A stretch of DNA of 64,000 bases from Alcanivorax sp. GTDB lineage: Bacteria; Pseudomonadota; Gammaproteobacteria; Pseudomonadales; Alcanivoracaceae. This document shows positions 26,350 through 34,907 of the stretch, piece after piece. Under the pieces are notes generated by a model, which did not search any database, was not told the DNA's origin, and saw nothing but the letters and a program-made list of their open reading frames with translations. How positions within the stretch are numbered: the first letter of the stretch is position 1; every line of letters starts with the position of its first letter. The translations under genes and the position numbers were made by a program. The stretch covers positions 1 through 64,000 of the forward strand of contig JAIUME010000013.1 of the NCBI GenBank assembly GCA_022565695.1, read 5' to 3'.

Positions 26350-28803
26350 ATGGACCATAACAACATGCAATCATGGCGCGTCATGTTGGTAATCAAGCTG
26401 CTTGCCAGGCCGGCCATACAGCGCCTGGGGAAGCTGGCGATCCCACTGTTGGCCACTCTGACAGTCATCGCCGCATCAGCTGGCGCAGCGGCGCAACAGC
26501 TGACCGCCGACAAAGAGCGCCATGACCCCCCCCAGGGTCTGGTATGGCTTGACGACGCCGATACTGTGCTGACTGCCGAGACGGCCCTGAATCTGTTTCG
26601 CCAGGGTGATGGCGCCCCCCTCGACCAGCCCTTCCCATCACTTGGCTTTCGGCGAGGACAGCAGTGGTTTCTGCTGCCTGTCGATAACCTGTCAGGTGAA
26701 CCGGAGTGGATTCTCCAGGCAAGCCGGCCACATCTGGATTATCTCGATATCTATCTCCTTGATGCAGACGACCGGGCGATAGCCCATTGGCATATCGGCG
26801 ACAGAGTGCCCTTCCAAAAGCGGCCGATCCCTCACCCCCATCTGGTCGTGCCCCTGCAGCTGCCCGACGGCAAGTCCACGCTTCTGATCCGTGCCCAGGG
26901 CGACAATGCGATCGAGATGCCGCTGTCTCTGTCGACGGCGAATGCGTTCCAGCAGCAAGACAGCCGCCGCCAATTGGGCAACGGGCTTTACTACGGCGCT
27001 ATCGCCATCATGTGCCTGTTCAATTTGCTTATTTTTCTGTCACTTCGCGATAGAAGCTTCCTGCTGTACGTCCTGTATCTGGGGTCGCTGGGCCTCAACC
27101 TGTTCGCACGGGAAGGGCTCGCATACCAATGGCTATGGCCAGGCGCACCCTGGTGGAATCACCATAGCTTGCCCGTTCTGAACCTGTTGTCCGTGGGTTT
27201 TTCCGTTTTCTTCGCATGCAGCTTTCTGCAGCTATACCGGCACAAACCCCGGCTCAATCGGGTCCTCATGATCTGCGGCAGCATCCTGCTGGCTTGCGCC
27301 CCGCTGTCACTGCTTGATTTCAGCTTTTCCATTCAGGCCTCGACAGCACTGGCACTCATCTGGGTGATCATCATCTCCATTATTGCAGCCATTGAAGCCC
27401 GGCAGGGCTTTCGCGCCGCGCGATACTTTCTCGCCGCGTTCATCACCCTGGCCATCGCTGCCTCGCTTTATGTGCTCAAGGCATTTCAGGTGCTGCCTGG
27501 CAGCTGGTGGCTGGAACATGCCATGCAGATAGGCACTGCCATCGAGGCGTTACTGCTGTCATTCGCCCTGGCAAGCCGGATGACAGGACTGAAGGAGGAG
27601 AACGAACGGATACAACGGGAAGCCAACGAAGCACTGGAACTGCGAGTGCGCGAGCGCACACGGGAGTTGAACGAGGCGCTCAGTGCGCGCAGCGAGTTTC
27701 TTGCCGTAATGAGCCATGAAATACGCACACCGCTAAACGGTATCATAGGCACGCTTGACCTGTTGAGAGACACCGGCCTGAACGAGACACAGCAACGCCA
27801 TCTCCACGTCATCGAACAATCCGGCAACAGCCTGCTTGATCTGATCAATGACGTTCTCGACTACGCGCGCATCGAGGCGGGCAAGATGCCACTGGAGGAA
27901 ACTGAATTCGAACTTGAAGCGCTGGTCAGCGAATGCGTCGAGCTTTTCCAGCACCGCGCCCAGGTCAGTGGAAACCGGTTATTGCAAGAAACATCGCTCA
28001 TAACAGGGAAGAACAGCTGTGGCGATGCAATGCGGCTGCGCCAGGTGCTGGTCAATCTGATCAGTAATGCCGTCAAATTCACGGAGGAAGGCACCGTAAC
28101 GGTACGCGCTCAGCGGGAGAGTAGCAGCCCTGACTATGTCAGATTCGAGGTCGAGGATACCGGCATCGGCATACAGGAAAGCAAACTGGCTCGTTTGTTC
28201 GAGCATTTTCATCAGGTAGACAATTCGACCAGCCGGCGCTATGGCGGCACAGGGCTTGGCCTCGCCATCAGCCGCCAACTGGTGGAAATGATGGGCGGCG
28301 AAATTGGCGTGCGCAGTTCTGCAGGCCAAGGCTCCTGTTTCTGGTTCCGCCTGCCACTCCCCCTGTCCGGTGCACCAGGCGTGACCGATCTGAATATTGA
28401 GAAACCCGCAGATATGCGACCGGCAAAGCTGCTGGTCGTTGATGACAATCATATCAACCTGATGGTGGCGGAAGGGTTGCTTCGCAAGCTTGGACATAGC
28501 GTGGAGGTCGCCGAGAGCGGCATGGAAGCCCTGGCCGTATTGCTCAGCACAACAGAGCCCTTTGATCTGATTCTCATGGACTGCGAGATGCCCGATATGG
28601 ATGGCTTCACCACAGCGCGGCAGATCATACAGATGCAACAGGATGGGCGCCTGCCTGCCACCCCGATCGTCGCACTGACCGCTCATGCCGTCACGGACAA
28701 GATCCGGGCCTGTCACGAGGCGGGCATGATCAGTCACATTGCCAAACCGGTCACCCTCGAGAAACTCGCGCAAGCCCTGCGAAACGTGCTGAAGCAAGCA
28801 TGA
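26350..28803 (+). CDS. 7TM-DISM hybrid sensor histidine kinase
   Basis: 817-aa membrane sensor. After an N-terminal hydrophobic segment comes a periplasmic 7TMR-DISMED2-like domain (about residues 50-195; PHLDYLDIYLLD, PHLVVPLQLPDG), then seven transmembrane helices (about 205-410) of the 7TMR-DISM type and a coiled coil. HisKA has phospho-acceptor His456 in AVMSHEIRTPLNG. The ATPase has LVNLISNAVKF, DTGIGI and GGTGLGLAI. The C-terminal receiver has VVDDNHIN and phospho-acceptor Asp744 in LMDCEMPDMDG, with Lys in AKPVTL. I start at ATG 26350 with GGGGGACAGGGA upstream. Carbohydrate-derived ligands are proposed for DISMED2 domains. No partner response regulator is adjacent. It ends 10 bp from the convergent VWA gene, with no visible terminator. 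Confidence 0.93.
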   Translation: MDHNNMQSWRVMLVIKLLARPAIQRLGKLAIPLLATLTVIAASAGAAAQQLTADKERHDPPQGLVWLDDADTVLTAETALNLFRQGDGAPLDQPFPSLGFRRGQQWFLLPVDNLSGEPEWILQASRPHLDYLDIYLLDADDRAIAHWHIGDRVPFQKRPIPHPHLVVPLQLPDGKSTLLIRAQGDNAIEMPLSLSTANAFQQQDSRRQLGNGLYYGAIAIMCLFNLLIFLSLRDRSFLLYVLYLGSLGLNLFAREGLAYQWLWPGAPWWNHHSLPVLNLLSVGFSVFFACSFLQLYRHKPRLNRVLMICGSILLACAPLSLLDFSFSIQASTALALIWVIIISIIAAIEARQGFRAARYFLAAFITLAIAASLYVLKAFQVLPGSWWLEHAMQIGTAIEALLLSFALASRMTGLKEENERIQREANEALELRVRERTRELNEALSARSEFLAVMSHEIRTPLNGIIGTLDLLRDTGLNETQQRHLHVIEQSGNSLLDLINDVLDYARIEAGKMPLEETEFELEALVSECVELFQHRAQVSGNRLLQETSLITGKNSCGDAMRLRQVLVNLISNAVKFTEEGTVTVRAQRESSSPDYVRFEVEDTGIGIQESKLARLFEHFHQVDNSTSRRYGGTGLGLAISRQLVEMMGGEIGVRSSAGQGSCFWFRLPLPLSGAPGVTDLNIEKPADMRPAKLLVVDDNHINLMVAEGLLRKLGHSVEVAESGMEALAVLLSTTEPFDLILMDCEMPDMDGFTTARQIIQMQQDGRLPATPIVALTAHAVTDKIRACHEAGMISHIAKPVTLEKLAQALRNVLKQA

Positions 28804-28813
28804 TGCCGCAGCA

Positions 28814-30223
28814 CTACTTCATGTCCCGCAACAGCACCTCAACGAACCGTTCCAGCTGATTGAGGTTTCGGCACGGCATTGCCCTGCGACAGTATGGCAG
28901 GTACATCGGCATCACCGAATCGCCTGTACCCCACCGGTTCTGCCCTTCTGGATTGAGCCACAACACCTGGCGGCTGCGTTCCGCGATACGCGCCAGATCC
29001 TGCTGCGCTGCGGGCAGGTCATTGTTTCGGGCATCCCCCAGGATGATCACGGTGCTCTGCCTGTCCAGACTGGCCTCGCACTGGCGCCAGAAGAAGCCCA
29101 GCATGTCGCCGTAATCCGTGCCGCTTCCTGCATATTCGCTGAGCACGCGATCAATGGCTGCCTCGGTGCCCGCTGACCCCGCCTCATTGAAATAGTCGGT
29201 CACTTCGCCCGTTCTGGAAGCAAACGCAAAGCTGCGCACACGCGGCAGCACATCATTGATCGCAGACAGAAACAGCAGCAGAAACCGCGAGGCGGCGGCG
29301 ACGGAACTGGATACATCGCAGATCACAAACAGTTTGGGTTTGCGGGGCTTGCGTGCTTTCCAGTGCAGCTCTGCGGGTAACGCATCATGGCGCACACTGG
29401 CCACCAGTGTGCGCCGGGCATCCAGCAACCCACGGCGGGCACGCCGCTGCCGCCGCCCATGCAGCGCCGCCAGCCGCCGCGCCATCTTCTCCACCAACAG
29501 ACGCACATCACGAAATTCTGCGAGGTCGCGTAGACTGACCTCGCGCATGACTTCTTCGCGTAATTGCTGCCGGGTTTCCCGTGCATGCAGAAGAAACTGC
29601 CGATTCACTTCCTCGATGCTGGCTTCGCGCAACGCATTACGCGCTGCGCGCAACGATAGCGCCCTCGGATCACGGGCGGCCGTCAATCTGAATATCTCCT
29701 GATCCAGGTCTTCCAGCCCCATGGCCATCATCATGCGCCGGGCAAACAGTCCCTTCTGGGTAATGACGGTGATACGGGTGAGGTCGACCTGGCGCGCCGC
29801 CGCAGCCATGCGCTGCGCGATCTCGGCGTTATCGCCACGCTCGAGCAGCTGGCCCAGCTCGGATTCCGCTGCGGCGGCGGGTTCGCCCTCACCGCCCCCA
29901 CTACCCGTACCGCCGCCAGCTCCTGCACCCTGCCCCGGTCTGGCATCATCTTGCGGAGGCAGCGGGCTGGCAGCATCCTGCTCCGTCGATGGCATATCCG
30001 GTGTATCCACGAAACGGAAAAAGTCATCGAAACACTGCTCGAAGCGCAGCTTGTCCGGCAGTGATTTCGCCAATGCCAGAGACAGTGCAGAGCGTAGCCG
30101 GGCGCGGTCGGCATAGCCGATTTTTTCGGCGACCTGCATGGCATCCAGGCTTTCCGCTGTGGAGACATTGATGTCAGCACCACGCAGCGCCTTGATGAAC
30201 TCGGTCAGTATCCGGGTTGCCAT
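28814..30223 (-). CDS. VWA domain protein of the CoxE/YehP-like type
   Basis: 469-aa cytoplasmic protein. Residues 1-90 are helical. A Gly/Pro/Ala-rich linker (about 90-120, GAGAGGGTGSGGG) follows, then a basic helical region and a C-terminal von Willebrand A domain with MIDAS motif DVSSSV near residue 300 and GTDYG near 375. This is the VWA partner of MoxR AAA+ ATPases; in carbon monoxide dehydrogenase operons CoxD/CoxE are such a pair for active-site maturation. No CO dehydrogenase or molybdenum enzyme is nearby. The start overlaps the stop of the MoxR gene by 1 nt (TGATG), so they are translationally coupled. The client is unknown. Confidence 0.9.
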   Translation of the reverse strand: MATRILTEFIKALRGADINVSTAESLDAMQVAEKIGYADRARLRSALSLALAKSLPDKLRFEQCFDDFFRFVDTPDMPSTEQDAASPLPPQDDARPGQGAGAGGGTGSGGGEGEPAAAAESELGQLLERGDNAEIAQRMAAAARQVDLTRITVITQKGLFARRMMMAMGLEDLDQEIFRLTAARDPRALSLRAARNALREASIEEVNRQFLLHARETRQQLREEVMREVSLRDLAEFRDVRLLVEKMARRLAALHGRRQRRARRGLLDARRTLVASVRHDALPAELHWKARKPRKPKLFVICDVSSSVAAASRFLLLFLSAINDVLPRVRSFAFASRTGEVTDYFNEAGSAGTEAAIDRVLSEYAGSGTDYGDMLGFFWRQCEASLDRQSTVIILGDARNNDLPAAQQDLARIAERSRQVLWLNPEGQNRWGTGDSVMPMYLPYCRRAMPCRNLNQLERFVEVLLRDMK

Positions 30224-31140
30224 CAGTCTTTGAGCAACCGATGCATCTCGCCCCGCACGGTGACCATGTCTTCCTCATGCTTGAGCAACAGTCGCAATGT
30301 CGCGTCCACGGTCGCGGGTGACAACTCCTCGGCATGCATCAGCACCAGCGCCCTGGCCCAGTCGATGGTCTCTGAAATCGCCGGCTGCTTTTTCAGGTCC
30401 ATGTCTCGCAAACGCGCGACAAACTGCGTCAGTTGCCTGCGCAGCCCTTCAGCAACGTCGGGCACTCTGGCGGCAATGATCTGCTGCTCCAGCCGCATAT
30501 CCGGAAACGGGATATACAGATGCAGGCAACGCCTTTTAAGTGCGTCGGAGAGCTCCCGGGTGTTGTTGCTGGTGAGAAAAACCAGCGGCTCGGTGCGGGC
30601 GGTGACGGTACCCAGCTCCGGAATGGATATCTGATAATCCGATAACAGCTCCAGCAGAAACGCCTCAAATTCCTGATCTGCCTTGTCGATCTCGTCAATC
30701 AACAGGACTGGAGCTTCTTCTGAACGCAATGCCTGCAACAGTGGCCTTGGCTCGAGAAACGTTTCTGCGTAGAACGCATCACCGAAGCCGGACAGGCGCT
30801 CCATGCACTCTTCCAGCGTCACCGCATCGCCCAGCAGATCACCCAGCCGCTCCTTGAGCAACTGGGTATAGAGCAACTGCTTGCCATATTTCCATTCATA
30901 CAGCGCCTTGGCCTCGTCCAGCCCCTCATAGCACTGCAGCCGGATCAGCGGCGCCTCCAGAAAGGCCGCCGACGCCTTGGCCAGTTCTGTCTTGCCGACA
31001 CCCGGCGGCCCTTCTACCAGAATGGGTTTGCGCAGCTGGGCAGCGAGAAACACGGCGGTGGCGATTTCATCATTACAGATATAGCCTTGCCCTCTGAAAC
31101 TCTCGCGTACCTCATCCACAGATGCTATGCGGGTCTTCAT
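30223..31140 (-). CDS. MoxR-type AAA+ ATPase
   Basis: 305-aa chaperone-like ATPase. Walker A is GPPGVGKTELAKA (near residue 43), Walker B is VLLIDEIDKAD (near 145), sensor 1 is FLTSNNTREL and sensor 2 follows RRCLHLYIPFP. The family remodels or activates enzymes together with VWA proteins. ATG 31140 is used, with GGAG 6 nt upstream, rather than TTG 31143. It is the first gene of a two-gene operon with the VWA protein, the usual MoxR-VWA pairing. It is divergent from the HAD gene 36 bp away. Confidence 0.93.
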   Translation of the reverse strand: MKTRIASVDEVRESFRGQGYICNDEIATAVFLAAQLRKPILVEGPPGVGKTELAKASAAFLEAPLIRLQCYEGLDEAKALYEWKYGKQLLYTQLLKERLGDLLGDAVTLEECMERLSGFGDAFYAETFLEPRPLLQALRSEEAPVLLIDEIDKADQEFEAFLLELLSDYQISIPELGTVTARTEPLVFLTSNNTRELSDALKRRCLHLYIPFPDMRLEQQIIAARVPDVAEGLRRQLTQFVARLRDMDLKKQPAISETIDWARALVLMHAEELSPATVDATLRLLLKHEEDMVTVRGEMHRLLKD

Positions 31141-31176
31141 CAACGTCTCCCATCAGGCTCTACGGCAGACTAGACT

Positions 31177-31875
31177 ATGGCAGCGAGCACCACCATGACC
31201 ACTGCAATCAGAGCTGTATTTTTCGATTTCGGCGGTGTCATCAGCACCAGCCCGTTTGACGGACTGCGCGAGTATGAACGCGCCAACGGCCTGCCGACGG
31301 ACTTTCTCCGCCAGACCAATGCCATCAATCCCGACAGCAATGCCTGGGCCCGTTTCGAGCGCGGCGATATCACGCTGTCGGAATTCGATACGGCGTTCCT
31401 CGCCGAAACCCGCGCCCGGGGGCACGCGGTGCCGGGCAGGGACCTGCCGCCGCTGCTGGCAACCCGGGTTCGCCCGGGCATGCTCCGCGTACTGGACGCG
31501 CTCAGCAATGATTATCTGCTCGCCTGCCTGACCAACAACCTGCCGGTGGGGCATGGGGCAGGCATGAGCCTCGATGCCGGCGGCGCCGCCAGCGTGGCGG
31601 ATGCCATGGCACGGTTTCGGTTCGTGCTGGAGTCGAGCAAGGCCGGGGTGCGCAAACCGGAAACGGCATTCTACCAACTGGCTTGCGAGAAAGCGGCTGT
31701 GCAGCCTGCGGAGGTGGTGTTTCTTGATGATCTTGGCATCAATCTGAAATCGGCGCGCGCATTGGGCATGCAGACGATCAAGGTTACTGCGCCGGAGATC
31801 GCATTGGCGTCATTGCAGACAGCCCTGGGGCGCAGTGACCTGCTGGATATCTACTCGAGGGGGCAGAGGGAGTAA
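31177..31875 (+). CDS. HAD-superfamily hydrolase (subfamily IA)
   Basis: 232-aa hydrolase. Motif I is VFFDFGGVI with the nucleophile Asp near residue 18; the second position normally Asp is Gly, as in the phosphatase half of soluble epoxide hydrolases and ACAD10-like HADs. Motif II is LTNN, motif III Lys is in GVRKPETAFY, and motif IV is VFLDDLGIN. The match to the sEH/ACAD10 branch is by memory of LESSKAGVRKP. The substrate is unknown. A start at Met7 (31195) is equally possible; neither has a strong ribosome site. Confidence 0.85.
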   Translation: MAASTTMTTAIRAVFFDFGGVISTSPFDGLREYERANGLPTDFLRQTNAINPDSNAWARFERGDITLSEFDTAFLAETRARGHAVPGRDLPPLLATRVRPGMLRVLDALSNDYLLACLTNNLPVGHGAGMSLDAGGAASVADAMARFRFVLESSKAGVRKPETAFYQLACEKAAVQPAEVVFLDDLGINLKSARALGMQTIKVTAPEIALASLQTALGRSDLLDIYSRGQRE

Positions 31876-31895
31876 AAGGGAACAGACGGAGTAAA

Positions 31896-32285
31896 TCAGT
31901 GCAGGACGATCTCGTCCCCCAGCAACACACCGGGGAGGTCCACTTCAAGGACGTCGTGGCCATCAAGATACTCGTCGTCACCGTCTTCCGCCTGCACTTC
32001 ATAGCGCGTCGACCGAACCTGACCGTCGATCATGTCAGGAATGGCATCCAGGAATGCGTCCACGTGGGCTGAGGCAAAATGCACTTCCAGCGCGTCCATG
32101 GAGCGCCACTGCTGCCAGATCACGATCACTTCGGGCTGGTCGGCCTGCACAAGCACCTCATACGCCAGGCAGCCGTCTTCCGTGCGCGAGGCCTCAGCCA
32201 GCGCCTGCACCAGTGCCACTGCGTCTTCACGGCAGTCGGACCGGACCGGAATGGTACCTTTGACGATGATCATGGCGCCTGTCAT
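31896..32285 (-). CDS. Antibiotic biosynthesis monooxygenase (ABM) domain protein
   Basis: 129-aa protein with a dimeric ferredoxin-like ABM fold: MIIVKGTIPVRSDCRED, SRTEDGCLAYEVLVQ and VIVIWQQWRSMDALEVHFASAHVDAFL. Such proteins act as quinol monooxygenases (YgiN-like), heme-degrading enzymes or unknown. After the domain is an extra acidic C-terminal strand region (EDGDDEYLDGHDVLEV). The start at ATG 32285 (MTGAMII) or ATG 32273 (MIIVKG) is open. It is downstream of the nitroreductase on the same strand by 157 bp; both suggest quinone or nitro-aromatic redox chemistry, which is an inference. Confidence 0.8.
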   Translation of the reverse strand: MTGAMIIVKGTIPVRSDCREDAVALVQALAEASRTEDGCLAYEVLVQADQPEVIVIWQQWRSMDALEVHFASAHVDAFLDAIPDMIDGQVRSTRYEVQAEDGDDEYLDGHDVLEVDLPGVLLGDEIVLH

Positions 32286-32442
32286 ATCACTCACACTTTG
32301 CAGGAAGCACTTGCGGAAAGCCGGGCATTCTAGCACAAAACGGAACGCGTTTCCTCCCGCCCCCGCCCTGCGGCGCGCTCCCGAAGCGCCCCTGACAAAG
32401 CGAGCACCCACTTACCCGGAGCGCCCGCCTGTTCCGCAGCAT

Positions 32443-33120
32443 TTATGAAAGAAACTTGACCGATTCACCCAGCGGTGCCCGCCCGACACGGGTACGATTG
32501 GCCGCTACGGCGGTATCCTCGTAGCCAAAACTGATACCGCACAGGATCGCCGTGGACTCGGGCTCGCCGAATATCTCACGCACGTCATCCGGGTAGTAGC
32601 GCATGCTGCCCTGGGCACAGGAGCCGATGCCGTGCGCCGTCATGGTCAGCATCAGACTCTGGATGTACATGCCGACATCCAGCGCCACGGTCACGCCAAA
32701 CTGGCGGTCCATGCCAATAAAGGCAACATGGGGTGCATCAAACAGCTCGAAGTTGCGCAACGTGGCGCGCAGGCGCCCGGCCTTGTCGTCCCGGGCGATA
32801 CCCATGTTGTTGTAGAGCTCTACGGCACAGTCCACCTGACGCTGGCGATAGACCCCTTCGAAATTGGGCAGATGCTCGAAATCCGGATTGATGGCCTTGC
32901 CCTGCATCGCGCTGTCCACCATGCGCTGGCGCAGGGCGTCACGCACCTCCCCGGAGGCCACCAGGACCCGCCAGGGCTGAATATTGCAGTTGCTGGGGGC
33001 GAGCTGGGCCAGGGAGAAAACCTCCTCCAGCACGGTCTGCGGTACCGGCTTGTCCAGAAAGCCTCTTACCGAGCGGCGGCTTTGCAACGCGTGTTCAAGG
33101 CTCATTTCTGTGGCGGACAT
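32443..33120 (-). CDS. Nitroreductase-family flavoprotein
   Basis: 225-aa FMN-dependent NAD(P)H oxidoreductase. The FMN-binding N-terminal motif is RRSVRGFLDKPVP; PSNCNIQPWRVLVASG and the C-terminal AAHGIGSCAQGSM-like TAHGIGSCAQGSMRYYPDDVREIFG are characteristic, as is GYED near residue 205. I start at ATG 33120 with GGAG 6 nt upstream rather than the GTG at 33126. Substrate not predicted; members reduce nitro compounds, quinones or enones. Confidence 0.9.
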   Translation of the reverse strand: MSATEMSLEHALQSRRSVRGFLDKPVPQTVLEEVFSLAQLAPSNCNIQPWRVLVASGEVRDALRQRMVDSAMQGKAINPDFEHLPNFEGVYRQRQVDCAVELYNNMGIARDDKAGRLRATLRNFELFDAPHVAFIGMDRQFGVTVALDVGMYIQSLMLTMTAHGIGSCAQGSMRYYPDDVREIFGEPESTAILCGISFGYEDTAVAANRTRVGRAPLGESVKFLS

Positions 33121-33239
33121 ATTCACTCCCTATGCTTGTACATGGCAAAACAGGGAGTATAGGAGGCAGGCCGGGGCATCAGCCATGGCCAGATTGATCA
33201 ACACCGGGCAGGACCTGCCATGGGGCAGGGCCCAACCCG

Positions 33240-33605
33240 TCAGGCAGCGATTTCACTGTCCGCAGCACTCTCTGCGGCACTCTCCGCAGCACGAACCGCA
33301 GCGCAGATATCCAGGATGGCGCCGGGCGCCCGGCCCTGGCCGTGCCCACTGGCCGGAGACAGCCCGAAGCGTTGGGCGCACTGGGGGCAGCACACCAGAT
33401 AGCTGACATCTTCTTCGCCGGCCTCCGGTGACTGCTCCTGCACCACCCAGCCCTCTGCCTTGGCGCGCTGGCCGATGTCGTGATAGTAGTCCAGCCCCAG
33501 CGGGCGCTCTGGCTCGAAGTCAAAGGTCACCGGGCAGGTCTGGCAATTGAGCCACATATCGTAAAGTGCCGCTGCGTCGTAGGGGTCACGGGGATCAAAA
33601 GCCAT
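33240..33605 (-). CDS. Small four-cysteine protein, unknown function
   Basis: 121-aa protein without a recognised family. Two Cys motifs, NCQTCPVTFDF near residue 20 and VCCPQCAQRFG near residue 70, make a treble-clef or rubredoxin-like zinc site likely. The C-terminus is a low-complexity Ala/Glu/Ser tail (AAVRAAESAAESAADSEIAA). The ATG has GGAGGCAGGG upstream. It lies 150 bp downstream of the TetR gene on the same strand, with AT-rich repeats between. Confidence 0.65.
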   Translation of the reverse strand: MAFDPRDPYDAAALYDMWLNCQTCPVTFDFEPERPLGLDYYHDIGQRAKAEGWVVQEQSPEAGEEDVSYLVCCPQCAQRFGLSPASGHGQGRAPGAILDICAAVRAAESAAESAADSEIAA

Positions 33606-33624
33606 GCCCTGCCTCCATGCATCA

Positions 33625-33728
33625 ATGAGTTATATGACTTTTTTAAAGTAACTCATGCACAAAGGCAATGCCGCTCATCGGCTTTATGTGATAGAAGTCA
33701 AAAAGTTACACGCGAAAGTTAAAGTAAC
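33625..33728. promoter_or_regulatory. AT-rich repeat region upstream of the four-Cys protein
   Basis: A perfect inverted repeat ATGAGTTA (33625-33632)/TAACTCAT (33649-33656) surrounds an AT-rich core. TTAAAGTAAC is repeated directly (33643-33652 and 33719-33728). The base composition contrasts sharply with flanking genes. The position suits the promoter and operator of the four-Cys gene. Binding protein unknown. Confidence 0.45.
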
Positions 33729-33755
33729 CTGCCTTTACATCGCCCGGCACCGACA

Positions 33756-34469
33756 TCACGCGTCCAGCCGCATCCCTGCCGCCAGCGCCCTGCCACCCAG
33801 AAACACCATCTGCAGCTGCACCTCCAATCGCGGCAACTCCTGCACTCGCGCCTCCGGCGCCATGTCCTGGGCCAGAATGCCGAAGCCGAACATGATGGCG
33901 ACCGCCGCTTCTGCCTCTCGCAGCACGTCCACGGGCACCGCAACGCGGGTCATGACCACCTGCCGCACATCCTCTGCCAGCTCCTCGACCAGCAGCTGCA
34001 GTTCCCGATGGATCCGTCGGCGATACAGCCGAGAGGCACCCATGCGCTGGATGACCAGCAACCTGAATTCCGCCTCGTGCCCTTCCAGATAGGCGATAAA
34101 GCGTTCGATCATGCTGCGAATGGCCGAGGTCGCACTGCCGGCAATCAGGCTCGCACGCCCCTCGCGCATGGTAGTACGCAGACGCCTGCAGGCCTGCTCC
34201 ACAGCGGCCAGCCCGAGCGCCTCCATATCCGGGAAGTGGTTATACAGGGAGGTTGGTGCCAGACCTGCCACCCGCGCCACCTCTCGCAGCCCCAGGCTGT
34301 CCAGCCCTCGGCCCTGAGCCACCAGAGACAGTGTCGCCTCCAGAATCCGCTCGCGGGTATGCTGCTTCCTCTCGGCGCGGGACATCTTGTTGCCCGCCTT
34401 GTTGCCCGCCGCGCCGGCGTCGCCGGAGGGAGGAGTGATAGGGATCGCTGCCATAATCGGGCCTGCCAT
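33756..34469 (-). CDS. TetR-family regulator (FabR/DesT-like)
   Basis: 237-aa repressor. The HTH is in SLGLREVARVAGLAPTSLYNHFPDMEALGLA, preceded by the canonical MSRAERKQHTRERILEA. The C-terminal ligand domain contains RFIAYLEGHEAEFRLLVIQRMGASRLYRRRI, which I associate with the FabR/DesT regulators of unsaturated fatty acid synthesis. Position divergent to the fatty acyl-CoA reductase supports a lipid-related role. The start is uncertain: Met at 34469, 34454 or 34385 (MSRAERK); the last matches FabR best, and the Gly/Ala/Asn-rich extension may be untranslated. Confidence 0.82.
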   Translation of the reverse strand: MAGPIMAAIPITPPSGDAGAAGNKAGNKMSRAERKQHTRERILEATLSLVAQGRGLDSLGLREVARVAGLAPTSLYNHFPDMEALGLAAVEQACRRLRTTMREGRASLIAGSATSAIRSMIERFIAYLEGHEAEFRLLVIQRMGASRLYRRRIHRELQLLVEELAEDVRQVVMTRVAVPVDVLREAEAAVAIMFGFGILAQDMAPEARVQELPRLEVQLQMVFLGGRALAAGMRLDA

Positions 34470-34907
34470 TGCCAAACCGTGTGGGCGTGAATGTCTGCGT
34501 CGCGCGCTATGTCATAGTGCCATTACGAAGAACACTTGTAAGCTGTTTTTGACCAAAAAAACACCTCAAAGAGTCTTAATGTTCTTTTTTTGTACAGATT
34601 GTTGACATCCTAGCGGATCGCACAGACAATTCAACTCACAACTGTACGTTGTTATCAGCAGCGCGAGACCCGCAACGCAAGGCGCTGGACGGTCATCGGT
34701 AACAGCCGCACTATCTGTTACAGATACTGCCTATCACGGATACTGCTTCTGACTCATGACGTCAGGGCCACGGAGGCCGGGCAACAGCACTGATACAACG
34801 GCACCATCACCGGACAAGCACCGGGCAAGACAGAACCGGGCAAGATACGACTACGACACCGCTGTGCGCGCAGCGGATCACAACAGGGAAGCAAAAGGGG
34901 TCAGTTC
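34470..34907. other. Intergenic region between tetR and the acyl-CoA reductase
   Basis: 438 bp with no convincing gene. The left part (34500-34660) is AT-rich, unlike the flanks. It contains a good plus-strand promoter (separate entry), an inverted pair AAGAACA (34528-34534)/TGTTCTT (34580-34586), and related TGTAC...TTGTT sequences at 34591-34603 and near 34643-34653. The right part (34640-34907) would be a 270-nt leader, with repeated ACCGGGCAAGA-like units near 34805-34846. The repeats could be sites for the divergent TetR protein. Confidence 0.5.
34602..34630 (+). promoter_or_regulatory. Candidate promoter of the fatty acyl-CoA reductase gene
   Basis: A perfect TTGACA (34602-34607), 17-nt spacer, and GACAAT (34625-34630, 4/6). 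The implied 5' leader is about 270 nt. Confidence 0.55.
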
